Source: Plectonema cf. radiosum LEGE 06105 (GTDB taxonomy: Bacteria > Cyanobacteriota > Cyanobacteriia > Cyanobacteriales > Nostocaceae). Taken from it: a DNA stretch of 64,000 nucleotides. The position numbers were made by a program, and so were the translations under genes. The notes under the pieces were generated by a model. It was not told the DNA's origin, ran no database searches, and saw nothing but the letters and a program-made list of their open reading frames with translations. The DNA is taken from assembly GCF_015207665.1 (NCBI RefSeq), contig NZ_JADEWL010000013.1, forward strand, positions 29,446 to 93,445, in the 5' to 3' direction. Within the stretch, counting starts at the first letter, position 1, and every line of letters begins with the position of its first letter. This document shows, piece after piece, positions 9,424 through 16,952 of this stretch.

Positions 9424-10647
9424 ATGCAATTAGTAGAGAAACACATAATCAATAGACAGCATAAGTTTTGGTCATATTGCGATTATTTAGCTTTGCAATC
9501 AAAGCATCTTTACAACGCTGCTAACTATGTACAACGTCAATACTTTTTTCAAACTAAAAAGTATTACAACTCAATTGATATTTACCATCAAACGTCTAAT
9601 TTAGAAGCATATCGTTATTTACCGACTAAAATCAGTAAACAGATAGTGCGTAGAGTTTCAGAAGCTTGGAAAGGTTGGTTAGCAGCATTAAAAGATTGGT
9701 TTAAACATCCTGATAAGTATCTTGGTAAGCCTAAAATGCCAGGATATAAACATAAAGAACGTGGTAGAAATATTGTTATTTATCCAATAGATGCTTTATC
9801 GAAACCCGCTTTAGCTAAAGGCATTGTTAAGCTTTCTCAGACAAATATTGAGATTTCAACTAAAGCTAATAATATAAATCAAGTAAGAATTGTTCCTAAA
9901 CTCAACCATTATGTTATTGAAGTTGTTTATACAGCATATTTACCTGTTGAATCAACAGGTAAATATACCGCTGGTGTAGATTTAGGATTAAACAATTTAA
10001 TGGCTATAACATCCAATCATCCAGGTATTAAACCTTTGTTGATTAATGGTAGACCGTTGAAAAGTATTAACCAATTCTTCAATAAAAGAGTTGCTAAAGC
10101 CCAATCTAAAGAAGCTAGGAAACAAGTAAAAGAACTTAACAGCAAGCGTGATAGAAGGATTGATAATTATCTCCATACTGTTAGCCGTAGAGTAATTGAA
10201 TGGTGCCAATTAAATGATATTGGTCAAATAATTATTGGTAATAACCCTCGCTGGAAACAAGATATCAACATTGGTAAGAAGAATAATCAAACTTTTACTA
10301 AAATTCCTCATCTAAAACTGATTAGTTTGTTAACTTATAAAGCGCAGTTAGCTGGCGTTGGAGTGATTGTGACTGAAGAAAGTTATACCAGTAAGGCAAG
10401 TGCTTTAGATGGGGATGATTTGCCTGTTTACAAAGCCAAATCAGATGTTAAACCTGTGTTTAGTGGGAAGCGTGTAAAGCGTGGTTTATATAAAACTTCT
10501 ACAAGTAGAACAATTAACGCTGATACCAACGGGAGTTTAAATATAGCTCGGAAAGTAATCCCAAACTTTATGGATGGGATAGAGGGGTTGCCGTTTATCC
10601 CTGTAGTTTTAGGACTTTGGACTAAGATTACAAACCTAGATATTTAG
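9424..10647 (+). CDS. TnpB-family protein with rearranged catalytic site and no zinc finger
   Basis: 407 residues. The first RuvC Asp is present (about 186 in GVDLGLNNL). Where TnpB normally has the second acid in I-E-D-L, this protein has IIIGNNPRWKQ (about 269-279), with no Glu. Further on it has TEESYTSKAS (Glu about 318/319), a segment without the two CxxC pairs, and FSGKRVKRGLY leading to INADTNGSLNIARK (Asp about 367). This belongs to the TnpB-related lineage reported to have a relocated catalytic Glu, so it may still be a nuclease. It could equally be an exapted protein. No transposase is next to it. Confidence 0.88.
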   Translation: MQLVEKHIINRQHKFWSYCDYLALQSKHLYNAANYVQRQYFFQTKKYYNSIDIYHQTSNLEAYRYLPTKISKQIVRRVSEAWKGWLAALKDWFKHPDKYLGKPKMPGYKHKERGRNIVIYPIDALSKPALAKGIVKLSQTNIEISTKANNINQVRIVPKLNHYVIEVVYTAYLPVESTGKYTAGVDLGLNNLMAITSNHPGIKPLLINGRPLKSINQFFNKRVAKAQSKEARKQVKELNSKRDRRIDNYLHTVSRRVIEWCQLNDIGQIIIGNNPRWKQDINIGKKNNQTFTKIPHLKLISLLTYKAQLAGVGVIVTEESYTSKASALDGDDLPVYKAKSDVKPVFSGKRVKRGLYKTSTSRTINADTNGSLNIARKVIPNFMDGIEGLPFIPVVLGLWTKITNLDI

Positions 10648-10651
10648 GTTT
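10632..10651 (+). terminator. Hairpin overlapping the stop codon of tnpB
   Basis: AAACCTA (10632-10638) pairs with TAGGTTT (10645-10651), loop GATATT; the TAG stop is part of the right arm. There is no T-run, so it is more likely an RNA structure at the 3' end of tnpB (guide-RNA scaffold or end hairpin) than a simple terminator. Confidence 0.4.
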
Positions 10652-10743
10652 GGCTACATTTGAGTAGTTGTGTCTAGATATCTACGAGCGGTACTCACGT
10701 CAATTTAAAAGATAATTTATGATTAATTTGTGAATATTAATTT

Positions 10744-10986
10744 GTGAAAAGCGATATTTCACCTGAGTCAACTCAAACCTTCGGTACAGATTCACCGAAA
10801 AAACCGGAAGTACACGCTCCACCTTTAGTGGAATTCAACGAGCGTGACTGGAAAATCTTGGTGGAATTATTTGATCGAAAAGACAGCGATGAAATAGAAG
10901 CAGATATTAACAAAAAATTGAGTTGGATGGTACCAGAACCCGCTTGGGAAGATGAACCTTTAGACTTTTTACAGGAATACTTGTAA
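10744..10986 (+). CDS. Short acidic hypothetical protein
   Basis: 80 residues from a GTG start; no upstream ATG is in frame. Strongly acidic, with a disordered Pro/Ser/Thr N-terminus and a more ordered part ERDWKILVELFDRKDSDEIE followed by WMVPEPAWEDEPLDFLQ. It resembles short conserved cyanobacterial hypotheticals, but I cannot name a family. A long heptamer repeat tract begins immediately after its stop. The reading frame shows no sign of decay. Confidence 0.6.
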   Translation: MKSDISPESTQTFGTDSPKKPEVHAPPLVEFNERDWKILVELFDRKDSDEIEADINKKLSWMVPEPAWEDEPLDFLQEYL

Positions 10987-10988
10987 GA

Positions 10989-11130
10989 AGAGTTAGGAGT
11001 TAGGAGTTAGGAGTTAGGAGTTGGGAGTTGGGAGTTGGGAGTTGGGAGTTGGGAGTTGGGAGTTGGGAGTTGGGAGTGAGGAGTTGGGAGTTGGGAGTTG
11101 GGAGTTAGGAGTGAGGAGTTGGGAGTTAGA
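10989..11130. repeat. Heptanucleotide short tandem repeats (GGAGTTR)
   Basis: About twenty consecutive copies of GGAGTTA or GGAGTTG with a few GGAGTGA variants. This is the STRR class common in heterocystous cyanobacteria. Shorter stretches of the same unit occur near 11529-11579, 42978-43020 and, in the opposite orientation, 55203-55262. Confidence 0.95.
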
Positions 11131-11162
11131 GTGAATTTGATAATTGATAATCGATAATTGTT

Positions 11163-11543
11163 ATGTCAGTAACTTACGAAGGTGGATGTCATTGTGGTGC
11201 GGTGCGTTTCCGGGTTGTAGTTGATAATCGCAAAGTTGATGACTGTAATTGTTCAATCTGCACTAAGAAGGGTTTCTTGCATTTAATCGTGCCGCAAGAA
11301 AAGTTTACTTTATTAAAAGGTGAAGATAATTTAACCACCTATACTTTTAATACTGCTGTCGCAAAACACAAATTTTGTAGAAACTGCGGCATTCATTCTT
11401 TTTACATTCCCCGCAGTCATCCCGACTGTATTGATGTCAATCTACGCTGTCTCGATGGTGATGTCATATCGCAATTTGAAATAGTACCTTTTAATGGTCG
11501 CAATTGGGAAGACAATGTTGATCAATTAAGGAGTAGGGAGTAG
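11163..11543 (+). CDS. GFA (CENP-V-like) zinc-binding family protein
   Basis: 126 residues. Cys motifs typical of the glutathione-dependent formaldehyde-activating (GFA) fold: GGCHCGAVRF, DCNCSICTKKG and FCRNCGIHSFYIP, which together bind zinc. Some members react with S-hydroxymethylglutathione, but most are of unknown substrate, so a formaldehyde role is only possible. Length is normal. The last residues (LRSRE) and the TAG stop are encoded by the heptamer repeat that begins at about 11529, so the natural C-terminus was probably altered by repeat growth. Confidence 0.9.
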   Translation: MSVTYEGGCHCGAVRFRVVVDNRKVDDCNCSICTKKGFLHLIVPQEKFTLLKGEDNLTTYTFNTAVAKHKFCRNCGIHSFYIPRSHPDCIDVNLRCLDGDVISQFEIVPFNGRNWEDNVDQLRSRE

Positions 11544-11646
11544 AAAGTTAGGAGTTAGGAGTTAGGAGTTGGGAGTTAGTTGATGGTGGTTGGTGGTTAT
11601 CAACTGTCAACTGTCAACTGTCAACTGTCAACTGTCCACTGTCCCC
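11529..11646. repeat. Heptamer tract followed by CAACTGT repeats
   Basis: GGAGTTA/GGAGTTG units to about 11579, a G/T-rich link, then five to six copies of CAACTGT or CCACTGT from 11601 to 11646. It fills the gap between two convergent genes. TTGACAGT-like units recur near 55168. Confidence 0.9.
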
Positions 11647-11660
11647 CCATCCCTTGGGAA

Positions 11661-12305
11661 TTATCCCAACATCTGAATATTGGAGAAGATAAACTGCATA
11701 GTCATGGGTTTACCTTCTACTTGAGTGGTAATTATCCGTTCGTTAAGAATGGAATAATCGCCAACTTTTTCGTATTTATCTTCAAATTCGCTTTTTCCAC
11801 CTTTTTGCTCGCCTGTCTGCGGGTCGTGGTATACAGAATCATAGCGATGAGCTAGATAGCCTGCACCTGTGTCGTGGGTGCTGAAGGTGTTGATTGTGAC
11901 TACTACACCGTGAATGTGACGGTGAACGAGAACTACTTCGCGATCGCGAATTTTGTATTTATCTCCAGAAGATTTACCACCGACTAAAACTTCTACTGCA
12001 CCGGATTCGTCGGTTTCACCTTCACTAAAGGTATTGTCTTTGTGGGAGTCTTCAAATTCGCGTCTAACCCGGTGAATTGCTATTTCCCATAATTGATTGT
12101 TAATTGCTTCTTTCGCTTGTTCGTCTTCTATGTCAAAAACTTCCGCTTTCAAATTAGGGTTAACGCGGACTTTTCCCTTAAATTCCTTATCTTCATATTT
12201 ATAAGTCACATCCGCTGTATAACCGGGGAAATTATTGTCCCAAGTGTAACGGTTGTCATAAGCAGCCCGTAAAAGTTCGCGGGCAGAAGTTTTAGCTACT
12301 GTCAT
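11661..12305 (-). CDS. DUF3386 family protein
   Basis: 214 residues; matches the cyanobacterial/plastid DUF3386 family over its whole length: ARELLRAAYDNRYTWD, GYTADVTYKYEDKEF, HIHGVVVTINTFSTHDTG, YLAHRYDSVYHDP and a C-terminal FIFSNIQML. The family has no established function; the fold is probably beta-rich and resembles carrier or lipocalin-like domains, which is inference. No signal peptide is seen, so it is likely cytoplasmic. It ends at the repeat tract and has a 69-base gap to the upstream phosphoesterase gene on the same strand, so they may share a transcript. Confidence 0.9.
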   Translation of the reverse strand: MTVAKTSARELLRAAYDNRYTWDNNFPGYTADVTYKYEDKEFKGKVRVNPNLKAEVFDIEDEQAKEAINNQLWEIAIHRVRREFEDSHKDNTFSEGETDESGAVEVLVGGKSSGDKYKIRDREVVLVHRHIHGVVVTINTFSTHDTGAGYLAHRYDSVYHDPQTGEQKGGKSEFEDKYEKVGDYSILNERIITTQVEGKPMTMQFIFSNIQMLG

Positions 12306-12374
12306 ACCTATTCTATCTCCTATCGTCTTTGATTATGTTAGCTTGAATTAAGAGAAGCCCCGATCAAAACTTGA

Positions 12375-13265
12375 TTATTTAGAACGCAGCGTAAATAAAG
12401 TAACTTCCGGAGGACAGTTAATTCTCAGAGGAACATCGCTGAATCCGATACCGCGATTAACATAAAGCTGATTACCTTGCTTACCATAGTCTTTAATCCA
12501 ACCATCACCGTACACTTCTTCACCTTTAACTAAGGATACCCAAGACCATTGTGGTGTAAAGGGTAGCCGAATCTGACCTCCATGAGTGTGTCCTGCAACA
12601 GCAAAAGGTGCAGTTTGCGGTGGAAACGTTGCAAAGGATGCTGGGTTATGCATCATCACAACGCGAGGACTATTATCGGGAAGTTGGGATAAAGCTTTGT
12701 TAACATCGGCATTATTAGCAATGTAAGAACCAATTCCAACTAAATAAAGCGGTTGATTATTATTCACAACAGGTGAATTAATCTTAACTGCTTGATTTTC
12801 TAATACAGTTACGCCTATTTTTTCTAAAGCGGCTTTAACTCGATCTCCAAGTTCTGGTATGGGTGGTTTATGACTGTAGTCATGATTTCCTAATACCGCA
12901 TAAGTAGGAATATTTGCTGCAATTAATGGTTGAATTGCGTTGGTAACTTTACTAAGTTCCTCAGACGGATTTGGCAAGGAATGATAAATAAAATCGCCGC
13001 TAATTAATACTGCTGCTGGTCGTTTTTCTACAAGAGTTTCGATGCTGCGGCGCATGGTGCCAGTATTATCAAACCACATTCCAGTTTGGAAATCACTTAG
13101 TTGACCGATAAGTTTTCCTTCCCAAGCAGGTGGCAAATTAGGAACAATCGCTGTCTGTTCTTCAATGTCAAGAAATTTTGGTTCAATTAATCCCCAAATA
13201 ATTAGAACTACTAATACTCCGAATAATCCTAAAAATGAGTATTTTAAAAAGTTAGTAATTTTCAT
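12375..13265 (-). CDS. Membrane-anchored metallophosphoesterase (YaeI-like)
   Basis: 296 residues. One N-terminal membrane helix (about 9-27) anchors a calcineurin-like phosphoesterase domain with the metal-binding blocks GQLSDFQTG (Asp-x-Gln in place of Asp-x-His), SGDFIYH, GNHDY, MHNPASF and AGHTHGGQ. Related enzymes (YaeI, YkoQ) act on lipid-linked pyrophosphates such as UDP-diacylglucosamine or undecaprenyl pyrophosphate, or other phosphoesters; the substrate here is not determined. The first block DFQ lacks the usual His, which may alter metal loading. Length matches the family. Confidence 0.9.
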   Translation of the reverse strand: MKITNFLKYSFLGLFGVLVVLIIWGLIEPKFLDIEEQTAIVPNLPPAWEGKLIGQLSDFQTGMWFDNTGTMRRSIETLVEKRPAAVLISGDFIYHSLPNPSEELSKVTNAIQPLIAANIPTYAVLGNHDYSHKPPIPELGDRVKAALEKIGVTVLENQAVKINSPVVNNNQPLYLVGIGSYIANNADVNKALSQLPDNSPRVVMMHNPASFATFPPQTAPFAVAGHTHGGQIRLPFTPQWSWVSLVKGEEVYGDGWIKDYGKQGNQLYVNRGIGFSDVPLRINCPPEVTLFTLRSK

Positions 13266-13578
13266 ATTTTTTTTGCATTGCTCATCTTCTCTATCTACTT
13301 AATATCTAATAAATTAGATTAAGTCTAGTTACGAGTCAATTATTGGTGTATATAATTACTAATACCAGAAAAATGACATCCAGAAAACTTTCGTTAAGAT
13401 TAATAAAATTATAAAGTACTGAACTGATTTATTTTGAGGCTAACTTTGTTATTTGCTCAGAAAATATCTCAATTACAATTTTTATCTATCGCAAGTTATA
13501 GATAAAATATTTTTTTATCGAGAAGATTATTCCTAAAGATTATTGACTATATCAGGTTTTTTAAATGCAAGATTAAAG
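13266..13578. other. Intergenic, AT-rich, nothing recognised
   Basis: 313 bases upstream of the phosphoesterase gene and downstream of the DUF62 gene. It should hold the phosphoesterase promoter. I see no RNA gene, repeat family or decayed ORF. Confidence 0.5.
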
Positions 13579-14379
13579 TCAAATTATTTGCACCTCCGAA
13601 CCCAATTTTAAACCTAATTCCAAATTAGCATTTCCGCCATTCACGGCAATTTCTACCCAACCATCACTACCAATGAGTGCTATGGCTTCTCCAGATTTCA
13701 CATCGGAATAAGTTTCCCGCCCTTTGATTATATTTCCTTGTATCTCTACACTCCAATTTTTTCCTTTGACAAAATTCTGAGGAATATTAGTTACTAAATT
13801 TCCGAAATGGTCAATATATTGAATGCAGCCTGTTAATATATCATCTTTGCGAGTGCATTCTGGTAAATCTAATTTCACTAAACTTTCGGGGTTTATTTGT
13901 TGTCCTAATTTTTGCAAAGATATGCCATTAGCTAGATGCGCTCCGACAGGTGCAAAGATATCTCTACCGTGAAAAGTATTACTAGGTTCAGATGTCAGCC
14001 AATAATCGGGATTGGTTAACTCGACTGCTGAAATAACAGCATTTTGACTTAATACCCCACTAAGTAAACCATTATCTGGAGCAACTAAAAAACCCTGAGT
14101 TAATTCGACAGCAACTGCTCTACGATTCCCTCCTACTCCAGGATCTACCACCGCTACGTGTACGGTACCAACAGGGAAATAAGCATAAGCATTCATCAAG
14201 CAAAATCTGGCTGCAATGATGTTTTGCGGGGGAATTTGATGGGTTATATCAACCACTCTTGATATTGGATTAATTTGCGCGATCGCACCTTTCATGACAG
14301 CAACATACTCGTCGCTAATCCCAAAATCACTGAGCAATGTAATCAATGAATTTTTAATTGCTTGAGGGGAATCTTGCAT
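13579..14379 (-). CDS. SAM hydroxide adenosyltransferase family (DUF62)
   Basis: 266 residues. Signature blocks: LITLLSDFGISDEYVAVMKG at the N-terminus, VVDITHQIPPQNI, AYFPVGTVHVAVVDPGVGG, VAPDNGLLSGVL, FHGRDIFAPVGAHLA and YIDHFGNLVTNIP. Members hydrolyse S-adenosylmethionine to adenosine and methionine using an activated water; related proteins are the fluorinases and chlorinases. The hydrolase-type motif set fits the housekeeping group. No membrane or signal sequence is present, so it is cytoplasmic. It is divergent from the GT4 gene, 501 bases away. Confidence 0.93.
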   Translation of the reverse strand: MQDSPQAIKNSLITLLSDFGISDEYVAVMKGAIAQINPISRVVDITHQIPPQNIIAARFCLMNAYAYFPVGTVHVAVVDPGVGGNRRAVAVELTQGFLVAPDNGLLSGVLSQNAVISAVELTNPDYWLTSEPSNTFHGRDIFAPVGAHLANGISLQKLGQQINPESLVKLDLPECTRKDDILTGCIQYIDHFGNLVTNIPQNFVKGKNWSVEIQGNIIKGRETYSDVKSGEAIALIGSDGWVEIAVNGGNANLELGLKLGSEVQII

Positions 14380-14880
14380 TTCTAAAATGTTAAATTTATC
14401 TTAAGTTACAGGGAATGCGGTTTACACTACTGTAATTGTAGTGTTTATAACTATTTACAGATAACATTGGGAAATTTTAAATTTAAAATGAAAATAAGAA
14501 AAGCTTGTATGATGCTTACAGAGGGGATTTAAGAAGAGAATGTAATGGAACTAGCAAAACTTTTTGAATTTTTTCGCGTATAATCAAGGAGAATTGTATG
14601 GGGAGACACTTTGAAGGGATCGACAAACCTAGACGAAAAACCAACTCGATTTAAGGAATATCAAGGTACTAAGTCAGGGCAATGTTTGATAGATTAAACT
14701 TCTCGTTCAATAATGCTATGTTCAACGATTAAAATCAGTTAGACCGATACACATTCTGGAAAAGATTTAGTTGTCTACCTCTAAGGACGAATATCAATGA
14801 AGATATATTCCTATCCTCCGGTAGTAGATAAATCTGCCTCGCTTCGTTAAAGTTGATTACAAAAAGTTTAGGAGATTTAT
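14380..14880. promoter_or_regulatory. Divergent region between DUF62 gene and GT4 gene
   Basis: 501 bases. An 18-codon ORF (14598-14654) with an AAGGAG ribosome site lies upstream of the GT4 gene. The GT4 start has GGAG at 14871-14874. No conserved RNA structure is recognised; it probably includes a long GT4 leader. Confidence 0.4.
14598..14654 (+). CDS. Possible 18-residue leader peptide
   Basis: MGRHFEGIDKPRRKTNSI, preceded by AAGGAG at about 14587-14592, a stronger ribosome site than most in this window. It lies 226 bases before the GT4 gene. The good ribosome site is the only support; it may be chance. Confidence 0.25.
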   Translation: MGRHFEGIDKPRRKTNSI

Positions 14881-15957
14881 ATGCGAATAGCTCAAGTTGC
14901 TCCACTGTGGGAGAGAGTTCCTCCCCCCGGTTATGGTGGTGTTGAGTTGGTCGTAGGATTGTTAACCGATGAATTAGTCCGACGAGGACATGAAGTGACT
15001 TTGTTTGCTTCGGGAGATTCGATAACTTTAGCAAAGTTGGAGTCTGTTTATCCCCGCGCTTTTCGTCTAGAACCTTCTATATCAGAGTATTCTGCTTATG
15101 AAGCCTTGCAGTTGAGTCGAGTTTACAAGCAGGCTAGTAAATTCGATGTAATTCATTCTCACATCGGTTACAATTCTCTTTTTCATGCTAGTTTTGTTGA
15201 AACTCCAACAGTTCATACTCTGCACGGTGCTTTCAACTCAGACACTAAGAAGGTTTATGCAGAAGCATCCGAACAGCCCTATGTAAGCATTTCCGATGCT
15301 CAACGGGAACCGTTGGACTTAAATTATGCAGCAACGGTGTACAACGGTATCGATACGGAAAGCCATCGTTTTTATGCTCAACCGCAGTCGGCTCCCTATT
15401 TAGCATTTTTAGGGAGGCTTTCTCCGGAAAAAGGACCTCACATCGCCATCGAAGTTGCTCAGAAATCTGGTGTACCTTTAAAGATGGCTGGTAAGGTAGA
15501 TAGAGTTGATGTAGACTATTTTGAAAGTCAGATTAAGCCTCATATTGATGGCAAGCATATCGAGTATTTGGGTGAAGCCAATCACTTTGAGAAAAACGAG
15601 CTTTTAGGTAATGCGATCGCGATGTTATTCCCGATTACCTGGAGAGAACCTTTCGGCTTGGTAATGACAGAATCAATGGCTGCGGGAACCCCCGTACTTG
15701 CAAAACCCCTGGGTTCTGTACCAGAAGTGATTGCACACGGTAAAACTGGCTTTTTGTGCCACAGCGTTGATGACTATGTAAATGCGATTCAACGTTTGGC
15801 AGAAATAGACAGAAATGAGTGTCGCGCTCATGTAGAGCGTAATTTCAGTATTAAAAGCATGGTAGATGGTTATCTAGAAGTTTACAGCAAAGTAACGCGC
15901 AAGAAATTTGAAAAAAACGGTCATGCGGGTTTTTTGGCAAACTTACTCATGAGATAA
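14881..15957 (+). CDS. Family 4 glycosyltransferase
   Basis: 358 residues with GT-B fold. The N-terminal domain has PPPGYGGVELVVGLL and RGHEVTLFASGDS; the C-terminal nucleotide-sugar-binding domain has FLGRLSPEKGPHIAIEVA, then WREPFGLVMTESMAAGTPV with the conserved EX7E glutamates, and PLGSVPEVI. GT4 enzymes are retaining transferases acting on lipid- or protein-linked acceptors or making small glycosides; the donor cannot be told. It stands alone on the plus strand beside the polysaccharide cluster on the minus strand, so a link is possible but not shown. The start is supported by GGAG six bases upstream. Confidence 0.92.
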   Translation: MRIAQVAPLWERVPPPGYGGVELVVGLLTDELVRRGHEVTLFASGDSITLAKLESVYPRAFRLEPSISEYSAYEALQLSRVYKQASKFDVIHSHIGYNSLFHASFVETPTVHTLHGAFNSDTKKVYAEASEQPYVSISDAQREPLDLNYAATVYNGIDTESHRFYAQPQSAPYLAFLGRLSPEKGPHIAIEVAQKSGVPLKMAGKVDRVDVDYFESQIKPHIDGKHIEYLGEANHFEKNELLGNAIAMLFPITWREPFGLVMTESMAAGTPVLAKPLGSVPEVIAHGKTGFLCHSVDDYVNAIQRLAEIDRNECRAHVERNFSIKSMVDGYLEVYSKVTRKKFEKNGHAGFLANLLMR

Positions 15958-16019
15958 ATCAAAGGTGGATGGCTTGAGTTTAGCCATCCATTTTGTTTAG
16001 GGGTGCCTCTACTAGGAAT

Positions 16020-16745
16020 TTATTGTATTTTGTTATAAGCTATTTTTGATGATAGTTTTGATGAAAATGCAATTGATTTATCAAGACGATTTCTAATTAT
16101 TCTTGCAGGTGTACCAACTGCAACGGAAAAAGGAGGAATATTCCGATTAACAACAGAACCCGCACCGATAATACTTCCTTTGCCAATAACTACTCCATCT
16201 AATACAGTGACATTATGTCCTAACCAGCAATCATCCTCGATGGCAATTCCTTGATGAGTAAGTCCTTGCTCTTCAATCGGTCGATTTGGGTCTGTAAAAA
16301 TGTGATTATTGGCAAATATTCCACAATGAGGTGAAATTAAACAGTTTTTACCAATTTGAATATTTCCTGTACCGCTAATTACGACATAAGGTCCGATATA
16401 AGCATTTTCGTGAATAGTAATCTGTGTATCGTACAGCGAACGAATATCAACACCCCGTTCTAATCTAACTCTGTCTTTGATATCTACCTTATTATTTGGA
16501 TGTCCTAAAGCGTTAATTTGAACTCCTTTTAAAAGACTTACTTGATTACCGATTTTAATGCAAGGAGTACCAATTAGCTCAACACAATGTTGGATATTAA
16601 CCGATTTACCTATTTTATTCAAAAGACTGCGATACACAAGGTTTCTGATTTTTTTTCCCAGGAAAATGTTAGGAATAGCTCCAAAAATAGTAGTCAGCAA
16701 TCTTTCTTTTAAAGATATTTGATTAAAAGTAGTAGTTGCTTCCAT
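16020..16745 (-). CDS. Hexapeptide-repeat acyltransferase (WcaF-like)
   Basis: 241 residues. Many left-handed beta-helix repeats of the [LIV]-G-x4 type run from about residue 50 to 220: IKIGNQVSLL, AYIGPYVVISG, IQIGKNCLI, CWLGHNVTVLDGVVIG and GSIIGAGSVVN. Such trimeric enzymes usually move acetyl groups from acetyl-CoA to sugars; the motif NNHIF carries the likely catalytic His. It is the last gene of the minus-strand polysaccharide run and probably O-acetylates the repeat unit. A 207-base gap with a 65-bp inverted-repeat element separates it from the upstream transferase gene. Confidence 0.9.
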   Translation of the reverse strand: MEATTTFNQISLKERLLTTIFGAIPNIFLGKKIRNLVYRSLLNKIGKSVNIQHCVELIGTPCIKIGNQVSLLKGVQINALGHPNNKVDIKDRVRLERGVDIRSLYDTQITIHENAYIGPYVVISGTGNIQIGKNCLISPHCGIFANNHIFTDPNRPIEEQGLTHQGIAIEDDCWLGHNVTVLDGVVIGKGSIIGAGSVVNRNIPPFSVAVGTPARIIRNRLDKSIAFSSKLSSKIAYNKIQ

Positions 16746-16836
16746 GGTGATGACCTCGATAACTCATATTAATTATCATATAGATTATGTAGGTCTACTT
16801 AAAATAAAAATATTTGCAAAGTATTTTGCAGGCTAT

Positions 16837-16901
16837 AGAAGTCGGGTTTTTACGATGGTTGCCTTATGTGATAGATATTTAACATCAAAAACCCGACTTC
16901 T
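16837..16901. repeat. 65-bp inverted-repeat element, copy 1
   Basis: Arms AGAAGTCGGGTTTTT (16837-16851) and AAAAACCCGACTTCT (16887-16901), perfect 15 bp, with a 35-base interior. A second copy with the same arms and same total length is at 32661-32725; a short 33-bp relative is at 18510-18542. Confidence 0.9.
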
Positions 16902-16952
16902 TGGCAACTGTTTGTGGTAAATATACTGAAGAATAGCCGAATCAACTTTGAA

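Larger units (their letters stand above)
9160..10700. mobile_element. Solo tnpB element (IS1341-like) with divergent small ORF; ends approximate
   Basis: A tnpB-family gene with no transposase beside it, plus a small ORF on the opposite strand 52 bases upstream. It lies between lipB and an unrelated hypothetical gene. No terminal repeats are recognisable. A hairpin at the tnpB stop and the return to ordinary sequence near 10700 set the right side; the left side probably lies just after lipB. Confidence 0.55.

Noticed and set aside
10989..11646. Repeat tracts considered as a CRISPR array
   Set aside because: Units are 7 bp without spacers; they are short tandem repeats. No repeat-spacer pattern exists anywhere in the window.
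14798..14824. Second short leader ORF before the GT4 gene
   Set aside because: Only eight codons before a stop; AAGGA upstream is probably chance.
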